A stretch of DNA of 64,000 bases, from assembly GCA_022749755.1 (NCBI GenBank), contig CM040452.1, positions 2,188,350 to 2,252,349 on the forward strand, written 5' to 3'. This DNA is from Azadirachta indica. Its lineage: Eukaryota; Streptophyta; Magnoliopsida; Sapindales; Meliaceae. The position numbers and the translations under genes were made by a program. The notes beneath the pieces were generated by a model. That model was not told the DNA's origin and did no database searches. It was given only the letters and a program-made list of their open reading frames with translations. This document shows, in pieces, positions 48,100 through 60,839 of this stretch. The first letter of the stretch is position 1; every line of letters starts with the position of its first letter.

Positions 48100-49958
48100 A
48101 TACCACCACCAGAATTGAAACACTTGGGCAAGCAAATCCCTGACCACCGATTTGCGTCTCTTAGCAACTTAATCCAATTCAAATTAATTCACAAATCCTA
48201 GAATATCTAAATCCGAAAACAATAATAGACACAAAATTATTAAAATCCAATGAAGGTTTTGCTGATGTAGAAGGGACTTCGACAACAATTTTGCAATTAT
48301 TCAAGGTAATTTCATGATTGTTTACATAAGATTGGATTTTGTAGTGATAGTAAAAATACGATTGGGCTTTGTTTCGTTTTGGGAAAAAGGAACAAGAAGA
48401 ACTTCTTGACGGACCAAATTTCTTAGTCAAATTAGTCAAAAAAAGGAACCTCACCACATTCTCCACCATGTTTTCTCTGCAACCTTGGTAACTTTTAGTC
48501 AGCAGCTCTAATGGATGACGGGTTAATTGTAGAAAATTTAACTATCTCAAAGGGAGTTTTTTCAATCTAACAATTCATCGCATTGTTATAAACAAATTCT
48601 ATTTGTGACAGTAGTGCATCCATTACTTAGGCTTCTCCCCACAAACACAATACAACACAAGATATTTTCTAATATATAATTAATCACCTCTATTTGTTAT
48701 TAGTTTGATGGTGAAAAACACTATTATACTATAATTTTATATCAAAATTTTTCCCTAAAATACGCTAAATATAAATAAGAAATTTGATATCCCTATATAA
48801 ATGGACTTAGGAATACTATGGAAATGAACCATTTCTTTAAAGTACACTCTCATTTTGTAAGTTGCATCAGCACTTTTCTTACAAGTAATAAAATGAGCCA
48901 CCTCTTGAAAAACTATTTATAATAGGAAGAATAGAATCATTACTTTGTTGGGTGCAAGATAATCCTAATATAAAATCCTTTGACACATCCTCCCAAATAT
49001 TTTCCAGCATATTCAACGACATGTATAATCTAATGTTTCGAAATTATCCCTTAGCAACTTGGCATACTTGGCACTTCTATACAATTCTTCCCATATCTTG
49101 TTCAATTTGCAGTTAATAATACCTCTTTTTTACTAAAACCATTGTCTTATCTTGCCCCACATGACCAACCAAACCTCTACTATATAATTCTCATATTAAT
49201 TGCTCTTGCAACAAACAATAAAAAATATATAACTTATTGGCTTTGAACAAATAACTACTATGAATAAGAAATTCTCCCATTTGCTAAATGTGGTTGAATT
49301 GATCCCAAATTTTTTGAAAATTTTCATCAACTATATATTGCTCTTTCACTTCCTCAAACCTAATTATTTCATTACCCAAAGTTACTAGTAAAATAGCTCG
49401 CCTACTCAAAACATTAGCTATCTTATTATATTGCCCAAGTTTATACTTTAACATAAAGATAAACTTTTGCATAAATGACACCCACCTAGCATGCACGTTA
49501 TTCAAATAATGTTGATTTTTGATACTTCAATGCTTGATGATCACTGTAGAGTAGAAACTCTCTCTATATCAAGTAAAATCCCAATGCATTAATGCCTTGA
49601 ATATTGCATAAAATTTCTGGTCATATGTAGAACACCTCTACCTAGTAGCACTTAAGTTTTCGCTAAGATACTCGACAAGTGTACCTTTTTGAATGAGAAG
49701 ATAACCAATACCTATTCCTAAAGCATTATCCTCTACTTTAAATATTTTATCAAAGTTAGATAGTGCCAACATAAGAGCCATACAAAGTTTTTCCTTTCTT
49801 TTACCCCATTAAATTTTTCCCTCTTATTTGGGGAAATGTTTTCATGTATATTTTTATATTTTTCTTAAGAAAATATAATGAATTTAATATAATTTTTTAA
49901 AATAAATTTATTATATGTAAAATAATTAAGAAATATTTCATTTAAAATTTTTTTCATA
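48100..49958 (-). mobile_element. Truncated Ty3-gypsy pol relic, unit B only
   Basis: On the minus strand, 49505-49284 reads NNVHARWVSFMQKFIFMLK, then NKIANVLSRRAILLVTLG, the RNase H tail of gypsy pol. At ~49160 follow GLVGHVGQDKTMVLVKK (integrase zinc region, HH-CC type line) and at ~48600 IEFVYNNAMN then KTPFEIVKF, the integrase core end. The order RNase H then integrase is that of Ty3-gypsy. There are no LTRs, and stops are frequent. Unit A is uninterrupted here (near 27985), so the insertion followed or is private to unit B. Confidence 0.75.
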
Positions 49959-50061
49959 ATCAAATATCAAATTATATTAAGAAAGTAAAAAAAGAGGGTT
50001 AAAAGTATTTTAACATATAAGTTTAATCTAATTTATTGTTAGAATTTTTTAATAATAGTAT

Positions 50062-50280
50062 TGTTAGTATTAAAATTTGACTTGTTTAGTTTTACTGGAT
50101 TTAGTGCTATTAAGTATAGTTATAATTCAAATATTATTAGTCTTTTCTTAATTTGTTAAGGATTCCTAAGTTTACTAGGATTTTTAGTTTATATTATTTT
50201 ATTATTTTAGCCTATATAAAGGTGTGTCTATATATTTAATTTATAATTCAAGAAAGATTATATTTTTGCTTTCTTCAACA
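50062..50280 (+). repeat. 5' LTR of copia copy B (219 bp)
   Basis: Starts TGTTAGTATTAAAATTTGAC and ends CTTCAACA. It differs from the 3' LTR at many positions, so this is an old insertion. Confidence 0.9.
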
Positions 50281-50439
50281 TGATATCAAAGTAGCACAAA
50301 AATCCTTAAATCAAGAAGTCTAATTTGGGTACTGTAGTAAGAGTAGCAAATAGTAGCAAATGTTACTGTTTACATTTACTGTTCACAAGATATTGTTCTT
50401 ATTTACTGTTCGTGAATTACTATTCACCAAAAAAATGTT

Positions 50440-53400
50440 TAAAAAAGGTTGAAGATGTGGTAAAAGGCAAGAAGGTTTTTTTCTCTGCATCCGTACTAAT
50501 CATCCATTTGAAGATAGTTAGAAAAAATTTGGAAAACTAATATGTACGAATCAAAGTTATCTCATCCATAAGGACAACTCTTGTGAACTTGCAACTTCTT
50601 CCTTTGATAATTCTAAAAACTCTCATATGCCATTATGTAGATAAGTTAGTTGTCAATCTATTCTAAGTAATTAGCTAATTAATGGATTATTAATAAGGAT
50701 TAAAAATACATTTTTTCCTTCTAATTCTACTTCTTGGATAATTGATTTTGGGGCATTATCTCATATGGCTGGTAATAACTTTGTTTTTAGTTCTTATTCC
50801 GCATCTAGTAAATCATCTTCTATAGAATTGGTAGATGGTTTTAAAATCGATGTTATAGAAATAGGTATTGTTTTTGCCAATTCTACTCTTCATCTTTCTT
50901 TAGTTCTCCATGTACCTAAATTTCCTATCAATCTTTTATCAATTAGTCAAATAAATAAAAATTTAAATTGTTCCATCACATTCTTTCCATCTTATTGTAT
51001 TTTTCAGGATCTTGGTACAGGGAAGACAATTAGTAGAGGATGGGAGATGAATAGAGTGTATCACCTTTCTACTCCATTACAATCCTCTAGTTGTACATTA
51101 TCCTCCTTAGTATCTTCAGAACAATGGCACTGCAAACTAACACATCATTTTCCTAAATCCTTAAACTAATGAATCTATTTGGTATTGTCAATTCTAGTAT
51201 TGAATGCAAATTTTGTCAATTAGGCAAACATCATCGTATCTTTTTTCCTGCACGAGTAAATAAACCTAGTTTGCGTCCTTTTTAATTGGTTCATTCTAAT
51301 ATTTGGGATCCATGTGAAATTTCTAATTATCATGGTTTTAAGTATTTTCTATCATTTATTGATGATTGTTCTTAAGCTATATAGCTATATCTTTTAAAAG
51401 AGTGATTAGAAGTCTCTATTATATTTGAATCATTCTTCAAAGAAGTACAAACTCAGTTTAGTGTGTGTATTCAAAATTTTCGTTCTAACAATACCTTATA
51501 ATATTGTCATTCCACACATTCTAAATTTTGTAGGAAATAAGGGGTAATTCATCAAAGCTAATGCCTTTATACTCCGCAACAAAATGGTGTAGCTGAAAGG
51601 AAAAATAGGCACTTGTTACACATTACTTGAACAATCTTATTTCATATAAAAGTACCATATAAATTCTTAGAAGAAGCAATTTTTATTACCTGTTATCTAA
51701 TAAATAGGCTTTCATCTTCCATTCTTAACTTTAAAGTGTTATACAATATTTTATTTCTTGACAGATCTCTTTTTTCACTTCCATCTCGTATTTTTGGTTG
51801 TGTTTGTTTTGTCTATATATTTAATACTTATGACAAACTTTTAGCTCGTTTTGCTCAACATATTTTCTAAGATATTCGAAGAACTCAGAAAGGTTATAAA
51901 TGTCTATATCCTATTTTTGGTAAAACTTCTATTAGTGTTGATATCACTAGTAGTACTAATATCACCTTTTTCGAATCTACTCTTTATTTCTTAGAAAAGA
52001 TATTTAATTTAGAAACTAATCTTATTTCACCTATTGCACCTCTTTCTCATTCTATGGATCTCATTGTACCTATTCTTGTACCTGCCATTCCTATAGAGAA
52101 AACCCTCTAAGTATATGTATAGAAAAAAAGATGGTCAACAATTTGATGAAAAAAATGAGTCCCCTTCAGATCCCTCATTTACCCAAGCAACGACCTCTAA
52201 TCAATTGATGATTTAGATTCTAATCTCCCTATTACAATTTGAAAAGGTAAAAGACCAACTACTTCTAGGTATCCTCTTGCTCAATTTGTTTCCTTAAATA
52301 TATTTTCATTTGCTTTTCAATCCTTCGCCTTGTCTTTGACTACTATATCTTTGCCTAGGATATCTTAAGAAGCATTTGCGCATCTTGGTTGGTGCAAAGC
52401 TATAGAAGATGAGATGGTAGCTCTTTATGATCGTAGCACTTGGGAACTATAAAAACTCCTAAATGGCATAAAAGCTGTAAGTTATCGGTGGGTATTTGCC
52501 ATCAAGTATTACCTAGATTGTAGCATAGAGAGATTAAAAGCTCGATTGGTAGCTAAAGATTTTACTTAGACACATGGAATATATTATTTTGAAACATTTT
52601 CTCTAGTTGCTCGGCTTAATTTCATTAGAGTTCTTATATCTTTAACTGTTTTTCATTATTAGCCTTTTTCTTTAACTTGATATTAAAAATGCTTTTCTAA
52701 ATTGAGATTTGCAGGAAGAGGTTTATATGAAGCAACCTCCAGAATTTATTACATAGGGGGAGTCTAACGTAGTATATTGGTTGAAAAGAGCTATATATGA
52801 TCTTAAGCAGTGTCTAAGGGCATGGTTTAAAAAACTTAGTAGTGTGTTGACATTTCTTAATTTCAAAAGATGTCAATCTGATCATTCAGTTTTCGTTCAA
52901 CAGACTTTGTTAGAAATAGTTATTCTTGTAGTGTATATACATGATATTATTGTTTCTAGTAGTGATTTGCATTACAATTGAAGTAGTGAAGAATCAACTG
53001 AAGAAACATTTCCAAACTAAATACTTGGGTCAACTCAGGTATTTCTTAGGCATTGAACTAGTAAAAATAAAGAAAGGTTTGGTAATTGTCTCAAAGGAAA
53101 TATGTCCAAGATTTATTAATGAAAACATATATGTTTGGATCTAAACCAGCTAATACCTCTATGCAATAAAGTTTGATGGTGAAAATAATCCAAAGTAAAG
53201 TATAGAAGCCTTGTGGGAAAATCAATTTATTTGACAACAATAAGACCTGATATCACTTTTGTAGTTTGTGCTGTGAGTCAACACATGCAAGAACAAAAAA
53301 GGATTTATCGGAAAGTAGTCTATAGAATTCTCAAGTACCTCAATGGAGTATCGGAATGAGAATTTTTAACAAAAAAGGTAGCACGTTAGATATTGTATGC

Positions 53401-53860
53401 TTCTCTGATACAGAGTGGGTAGGATCTAAAATTGACAAATGATCTACAAATGGCTATTGTACCTTTCTTGGTGGCAACCTAATGACTTAGATTAGTAAGA
53501 TACAAAATGTCATAACTAGGTCCAGTGCTGAAGTAGAATATCGGCCTATGGCTTATACAGCTTGTGAATTGATGTGAGTTAAAAATCTTTTGAAAGAATT
53601 TGGGGTTGAGGTGAAGAGTTCGGCTATAATGTATTACGACAATCGAGTGGCTACTATAGCCAGCAACCCAATTTTTCATGAAATAACTAAACATATAAAT
53701 ATATATTGTCATTTTATTAAAGAGATTATCACTCTATGAGAGGTCATTATTCTATATATCAAGTCTGAAGATCAAATTGGAGACATCTTTACTAACATTG
53801 TAGACAAAGGAATATTTGCATAACTTTATTCCAAGCCGGCCATCACTAATATTTATGTTC
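50440..53860 (+). pseudogene. Copia gag-pol relic, copy B
   Basis: Same order and gaps as copy A: a zinc-knuckle remnant near 50470, protease at 50735 (WIIDFGALSHMAGNN), GAG-pre-integrase to 51169 (SSEQWHCKLTHHFPKS), integrase pieces 51190-51640, reverse transcriptase ~52370-53140 (RWVFAIKYYLD, KRAIYDLKQCLRAWFKKL, YIHDIIV) and RNase H 53210-53810 (the STKHINIRYHFI-like C-terminal line near 53690). Numerous stops and frameshifts. The YVDD motif is YIHD, as in copy A. Confidence 0.88.
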
Positions 53861-53875
53861 CAACTTGAGGGAGAG

Positions 53876-54098
53876 TGCTAGAATTAAAATTTGACTTATT
53901 TAGTTTTACTAGGTTTAGTGCTATTAAATATACTTTTAGTTCAAGTATTATGGGTCTTTTTCTAATTTGTTAAGTATTCCTAAGTTTACTAGAATTCATA
54001 GTTTATGTTAATTTATTATTTTAATTTATATAAAGGCATGTTTATGTACTTAATTTATAATTCAAGAAAGATTCAATGTATTTTTATTTTCTTCAGCA
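53876..54098 (+). repeat. 3' LTR of copia copy B (223 bp)
   Basis: Starts TGCTAGAATTAAAATTTGAC and ends CTTCAGCA, followed directly by the AGTAT target duplication. Confidence 0.9.
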
Positions 54099-54339
54099 AG
54101 TATTTTCATTTCTAAATTTTTAATTGAAATAACAAATTAAAAAAAATTATTTAGTCTTTGGTATATTGTGAAAAATATTAAAATAGGGGTTAAATTGTTA
54201 TGATGAAAAAAAGTATAATGTAAAAAATATTAAAATAGAGACTAAATTATTATAATTAAAAAAATACATCTTATTTTGTTATTTTATACAAGTTAATGGA
54301 TATAAATAATAATAACTTAACAAGTTAAGTGGTGGAAAT

Positions 54340-55130
54340 AAAAGTCTATTTTAGAAGTAGTAGATGAAAAAGGTGCTACAAATGTTTTGAAATGATTGAC
54401 AAAAATAAGTACGCCAGTTGCTCTTCATTTCAAGTTTGGTTTATTTTTTATCTCCAAGTACTAAAACAGACCGATAGTACATATGTATCAAAGGTTTTGT
54501 ATTCAAATATAGTGGGTAGCTTAATGTATATGATGGTGTGTGTGAACCCCAACATGCCACAAGCAGTTAGAATTATGAGTAGATATGTGCATAATCCTAT
54601 AAAAAGATATTGATCAGCTGTAAAATAGATTTTATGGTACATTACGGGCATTAGTTTAGTATTTGTGAGCAGGATAATTCTTTGGGTCAATGTGATTGGA
54701 CATGTTGATTTCAATTCTGCCAGTTACTTGAATAAGCGCTAATCAACTACTAATTATATTTTTACTCTTGCTTGACTCTTGAGCATTGTAAGTTGTAGGT
54801 CTGCTCTACAATTTACAATTGCTTTATCTATTATAGAGACAGAGAACATGGCAGTTAGAATTACTTGTAGAATTCTTATATAGTTTTAATTTTTTGATGA
54901 TAGAAAATATCATTGTGTAAACTGACAAAATTAAGTCTCAATCTAACAAGATACACCGGTGTTTTTCAGCAATTTAAAAATTTTTTAGTGATTGTTCTAG
55001 CATTATCGTAACTTATTAATGCGATTTAAAACTCAAAATTTGACGACAAAGAAGTATTCTCACTTCCACTAATTTGATAATTTATTAGTGATATTAACAA
55101 ACAATGTTTGATTAGCGTTAGCAAAATATC
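54340..55130 (+). pseudogene. Fragment of a second copia element (RT end and RNase H), unit B
   Basis: Reads DSTYVSKVLYSNIVGSLMYM, then VNPNMPQAVRIMSRYVHNPI, then lines similar to DFNSASYLNKR and STTNYIFTLA: the recalled copia RT tail (YSNAVGSLMYAMV) and RNase H (STTGYVFTLAG). It is a different lineage from 50062-54098 and has no LTRs. Unit A keeps only the part from 31561 on. Confidence 0.75.
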
Positions 55131-55186
55131 AAGGTTCGGCTAGAAAAAACCTCGAAATTTAAATTAGGCCTTAAATACATCTCGAA

Positions 55187-55530
55187 GTAAGCCCATGCTT
55201 TTATTTTAAAAGTTAGATAGGAACTCCTTTCAAGCCCAAATCTAGGTTTTAGGGTTAGTCCAATTGATAAATTCTATTGATCAAATATTAAGATCTAAAC
55301 CTAATTTATCGAAACATTACTCCAGAAATGGTATTTTCAGTAGCACAATCACCCGTAGCCCCTATCTGCGGCCACCATCAATCACAAGTAACAACCATCT
55401 AGAGCTGCCACCGATCACCCACAGCCACCGCCTTACACAGATTAGCCACAACATAACTTCAATTGGATTCTGGGTTATGTTTTTCTTTATTTATTTGAAA
55501 TATTTTAGATCCGTTTGATTTGATTTCACC
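55187..55530. other. ~340-bp segment present only in unit B
   Basis: Unit A joins CATCTCGAA-like and TTTTTCTGTCCTGATAAG-like flanks directly near 32205, while B carries an extra segment containing an 84-codon open frame (55264-55518). That frame has no recognisable domain. It is more simply a deletion in A than a gene in B. Confidence 0.55.
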
Positions 55531-58500
55531 TGTATTTTTCTGTCCTGATAAGTGCTCGCTTTTGCTTTTGATTTTGTTTCACTTGTTTTTATTTTGAGTG
55601 CTCCCTTCAGAATTTGATTTGATGTCATTTTTAATAACCCTAGGAAGGCATTTGTTTCTTTTATCAAAATATAGGAGGTTTATAACAAAGTCCAAAAATC
55701 TACAGAATATTTACTGTTTTCCCAAAACCAATGGATATGTAGCAATACCTTTCTTAATAATATCGTTATTATATGTGAAAAAGTAACTGATTATACGTAT
55801 AATTATGTATAAAAAATAAAATTTTAAAGAAATAAAAGATAGCCTCTGTTCCTCTGATTGTCCAGATCATCTATAGTTTTATATAATTTTATTCGCGGAA
55901 TTATGATAAATACATCCTTAAAAATTGATGAAAATATAAAATGTTCATGGTGACTCAGCATCTTATCCGAGTAGATTTAATCTCATAAATATTCGAGAAC
56001 ACCAAAATTAAAATATAATTAGTTAAATTCGCGTGCTATAATATAAATTTATTTAATTTTTATGTTTTAATTAATACTAATAATACTATAAAGTCGTCAT
56101 GTCTAGATAACAACATGTTTTTTTTTTGCCTTGTGCAAATTGAGGCATTTATATAAATACATAAAATTGTAACTGCTTCATTAAATATATAAGAGATGCC
56201 TTAAATTCATTTGCTTTGAATATAATGATTGAACAAATCAAATAAAATATATGAAAATATATGTAATTTTATTATTATGCATAAAAATTATGTAGTTTTA
56301 GTTAGAAGAGAATGTCAACTTGCCGACTATAATTAGTGCAGGATACCCAATATAAAAAATTCTTATTTTAACTTTTAATATTTTATTAGTCAATTTTTTT
56401 TTTAATTTAAATGATTATATAAAATGCACATTTAAGTGTATATCCCCTAGTGATATTTATTTTTGCTAATATCCATGGACGCTAATTTTTGATTTTGACT
56501 TTTTTGTTATTTTTTATACGTATGTAGTTTAAACATTTTTTTTTGAAAACAGGGAACATTGTCATGTCGTATATATACATATCTATAGTCATTTTATTTT
56601 TTATTAAATTGTGGTACTTTAACATTACAAATATTTGAAAAAATAAAATTAAAAGAAACTGTACTAAAATAAGTTCAAATTTTAAGTTTCTTTCAGTAAA
56701 ATTAAAATAACTTTATTAAAAGTCTTTTCTGAGTGACAACTAAACCACATGAACGAAAAATATGAAATGAATTTTTAATATTAAAAAAATTTTCTTTTGA
56801 TCTGTTTATGTTTTTAAATTAAATTTAAATAATTTTATGTAGATATTTAAGAGATATTTGTTTTTAAATTTATAATTTAAAATTTTTTAAACATTTCTAA
56901 ATGTAATTAAGCTAAAAAATTTAACTTAAATTTAAATAACCAAATATTTAAATGAATTAAATATCTTATTTATCAATAATATTCTTAATTTATTATTTAA
57001 CATTTACATATGTAAATAACTTAACATACTAATTTCATATTTTTTAGGGTATATATGTCAATATATTAGTTTTAGTTTTTTATTTTTATAAAAATAAATA
57101 ACTTAACATTTATATTCAAATATTTAAGACGAAAATACAAATTCAAATTCACATTTCAATTAAATTTAAATTTTAGTCATATTCAAAATTTAGATTAAAA
57201 AAAAAAAGAACACTACCTTAATTAGTTAAAAAATAAACAATAATTATGTATGTTTGTTTTCTAAATGTGCTGACTTTAATACTTATTTATTAAATAAGTA
57301 TATAATTTGCAAGTGGTTGGATTCAAACTTGTGGAATGAAATCATTGCTAAATAAAAATATAAGCATTATTTTTTAGGCAGTTATCACTAAGCACCAATT
57401 AGTAAACAATAACATTATTATGCACAATTTAATTAGGCGGCAGAAACAAACACGTAAACTTTTTTATTTATTTTCTAAATATAAATATAAACATATACAT
57501 TTGGAAGGCTCACTTAATTATTACATTCTTTAATTCATTATTCATTGGACTTGTGCACATATATTAATTGTTTCTCTCTCTTTCTCTCTTTCTCTGTACA
57601 TGTGAGTGGAAATATATCAAGCCTCCAAATAAAACAAAGAAAATTTCAAGTACATCTGATCCGTGAAATAAGATATGCGCCCATTTTCTTTGACTATGAT
57701 GATTAACATATCCAGTATTAAAATATAAAAAAAATTAATGACATGTGTTACAAATAAAAATATATGTAATCACCTTTGCATGTGGAATTATTAAAATTTG
57801 AAGTTACGATAATCGCATTTTCTTTCCCAAATTTTATTGAAATAATAAATTAAGATATAATTATCTTACTTTTAATAATTTCATCCTCAACAAGATTTAT
57901 ATAAAAATTAAAAAATAATTAAAATTAATTAGGAATTTATTTGTTAAAATTACTAATATTTGTCTTGATTTTTATTTAGATTAACTTTAGGGATGAAAAT
58001 AGTATTACCAACGTGAAGTTTATAAATAAAAATCAGATATTAACAAATCAATCCCTCAGTTTTGGCAAAAAAAAAAAAAGAAAAAAAGACAGTTAGGATA
58101 CTATTTGGTCAAATTTAATAACTTAGTCCCTAGTCTTATAACTTTTTATAAAATTTTTTGCCATTGCAAATTTGCAATGCCGACGAAACGAGTCCATAGC
58201 AAATAACTCTCTATATTTTTACTTTTTTAACAAAATCAGTCCCTGAAGTGATAATTGATGAAAAGGGAAAAAAAATTGAATAAATAAACAGTGCACAACT
58301 TTCTTGTCTCTTTGCTCCAACATTCATCCATCACCTTCCCAAATTCAAATGCAAATAAATTCTTTCTCACCTTGGGTTCACCTATTATAGATAAGATTCA
58401 CTATTTTAGAGTATGAATAGATTTTCTTGCCTTCTCATGAAGACAAATATTGCCGAAACTAAACTCAGATTAAACTCAATGAAAACTCTTAATTTTTAAT

Positions 58501-60748
58501 ATGATATTGGTAGATTGTATATAAAATATTAAAAAGATATAAATCGTTTTAAATTCAAATACAAATAAACTCATATGTGCTGTCAATATTACTCAATAAA
58601 TTTTCAATCCTCAACACATTTTTGGTCGATAATCAAGATGGAATTTCATGGAGTTGGCAGTTTATTTTACATTTTCTCTAAGATAAAAGATTTTGAAGAT
58701 ATTAAGATTAGAAAAAATACCAGTCACCTATAATTTTAATATTATTACATTTCATTAATGGAAATAATTGGATGAAAATGTCATACTTTTTGCTTAAAAT
58801 TTCAAGTAAATATACCTATTCAAAATAACATAACAAAAAATAGATATATAAATAATTGTAATTGGATTCTATTTTTATAAAAAATTATGTTGTTTAAAAA
58901 TAAATTTAAAATAAAAAATAGTAAAAATAATCATTGTAACTTTGCAAGAATATATAATTAAAAGTTAAAAATGTTTATACAATATTGTTATTAAATTTTA
59001 TTTCAACAAAAAGAAGATAATATATCATAACTAAAAAATATTAATCAAAATAAATAAGAAAAATAAGGTTGAGGAGGAAAAGGGAAGTTGAGGCAAAGTA
59101 AACTAGCTCAATGCGTACATATACTTTATATTTATATATATTACATATATAATTTTATATTACTATAAATTAATTTTTTATTTAAATTACTATTATATTA
59201 GTTTTTATGGATTGGATAAGAATTTTATTTAAATCTATTTGCAATCCAATCCGATCATGATCCAATCAAATCTACCAAAAAGTATATTTGGTTAGATCGA
59301 ATTGAAAGGATTAGACAAAATAGATAAGATATATATGAACACTACACTACAAGATATCATGATAAGAGATTAAAAGTCTGTTTCGTATAATTTTTCAAAT
59401 AAAACTTTTTGAAATAAACATTTTACCCATAAATCTTTTATAAGTAGAATTTTTAATAAAATTTATTAATTGTTTGATTGTTACAAATAACTTTTAAAAA
59501 AATTTAAATAATTATTTTAATAGACAAATTTATAATGTTTTAATTTAAAAAAATAATGAAAATTTTTTAAAATAAAATAAAGGTATTTTTGATAATTTTA
59601 TCTTTTAAAAAAGATAAAAAAATTATATTGTTAAAAGTCTAAATTTTAGATTTTTTGCAATAGAAAGAAAACAACTTTATTAATTTTTAAAAGCTCTTTT
59701 TTAATGTCAATGAAATGATATCAAAAAATTTAAAAAGAGTTTTTATCATTAAAAAAATTCCTTTAAGCAATGAAAAAGTCAAACTAAACGTGTACTAAAA
59801 TAGTAAAACGTTAAACTCAATTATAAAAGCTTGTTTTAATTTATTATTTTGCTAAAATTTAAAAAAAATAAATTATTATCCAAATTAATATACTAATAAT
59901 GATTTGAGATGAATGTAGATTACTGTTTTGCTAAAAAAAAAAATATGATTATAATCTAACATAGGCAGATATAGAAACTTTTAGGAAAACTAAACATGTA
60001 TTTTTTTTGAAATTTTTTAAAAGCTACCATTAATTTCCAACAATTTCTTTTAATTTCATTTTCTTTTAATTCAAAAGCTAAAATAAAAAAAGAAAAAATC
60101 AATCAAAAATATAAATTATGCGTGTCTTCAATCTCTTTCCTCTATTTCCTATTTCTCTCTATTTTAACTTCATCACGGCAACACAGAATCCACAACTCCA
60201 CAACTGCAAAGGTTTTCTGCCTTTATGCAACTAAATTTATGGGTTCGAATTATGGATAACATTTTTGTTTGTGTTTTAGTTTAATTTTTGGATATTAATG
60301 GACTAAATTGGCAGCAAGACGATGCAGCGGCAACATTTGATGAGCAATTTTTTTCTTTTTGTCTCCCAACATATAAGTAATATATAAACTACAATTTGTA
60401 CAAATATTAGCACTATATAAACTCCAATTTGTACTTATATATTATATCTCTATCCAGCTAACAAAGGATAAGATGCCTCATTGCTTTATATCAAACAGGA
60501 CATTCAATGTAAATATCAGAATTAAGAATGGGAATATTATATAAACTAATATTTGAATTTTTTTTTCGTTTATAAATAAATTGCTTGCATGTGACAAGAT
60601 GCCGTTCAGACGAATAATTGATCAGCTTTCCTACGCAGACAGATATATTTTATGAAGAAGTGAACATCTCTTTCCTTATTGAAACTGCTAATTAGTTAAT
60701 AACTGACTATAATAATTTTTTACTCGTAAAAAGGTCTAATTTTAAGCC
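55531..60748. other. Noncoding part of unit B up to the TPS copy B promoter
   Basis: AT-rich, no genes. 55545-56210 matches 32230-32935. 56985-57715 and 57715-60130 match 36440-37200 and 33540-35880 of unit A. 56210-56985 and 60130-60540 have no clear partner in A. The last ~190 bp before the TATA box match the TPS copy A promoter. Confidence 0.7.
59370..59800. mobile_element. MITE (family 1), unit B insertion
   Basis: Related along its length to 33904-34323 (for example the CTTTTATAAGTAGA and ATGATATCAAAAAATTT lines) but at a different place in the duplicated unit. Ends are CTGTTTCGTATAA-like and, reversed, TTTTAGTACACGTTTAGTTT. Unit A has no insertion at this site. Confidence 0.65.
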
Positions 60749-60756
60749 TATAAATA
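60749..60756 (+). promoter_or_regulatory. TATA box of TPS copy B
   Basis: TATAAATA, 91 bp before the start codon, in the same GCCTATAAATAAGGC context as copy A. Confidence 0.7.
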
Positions 60757-60839
60757 AGGCTACATTGAAGCTACGTATAGGCTATCTATTGGCTTTTGCT
60801 CTATATTGTTCTTCTAGCAGTAAGTATAACAATCTAAGC

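Larger units (their letters stand above)
50062..54098 (+). mobile_element. Ty1-copia retrotransposon, copy B, both LTRs and target duplication
   Basis: LTRs lie at 50062-50280 and 53876-54098, both beginning TG and ending CA. AGTAT flanks both sides (50057-50061 and 54099-54103), an exact 5-bp target duplication. A decayed primer site TGATATCAAAGTAGC follows the 5' LTR. A purine tract (GAGGGAGAG) precedes the 3' LTR. The 4.0 kb element is shorter than typical copia because most of gag is missing. Pol is broken. Confidence 0.93.

Noticed and set aside
55264..55518. 84-codon frame in the unit B-only segment
   Set aside because: No recognisable domain; the segment looks like a piece lost from unit A rather than a gene gained in B.
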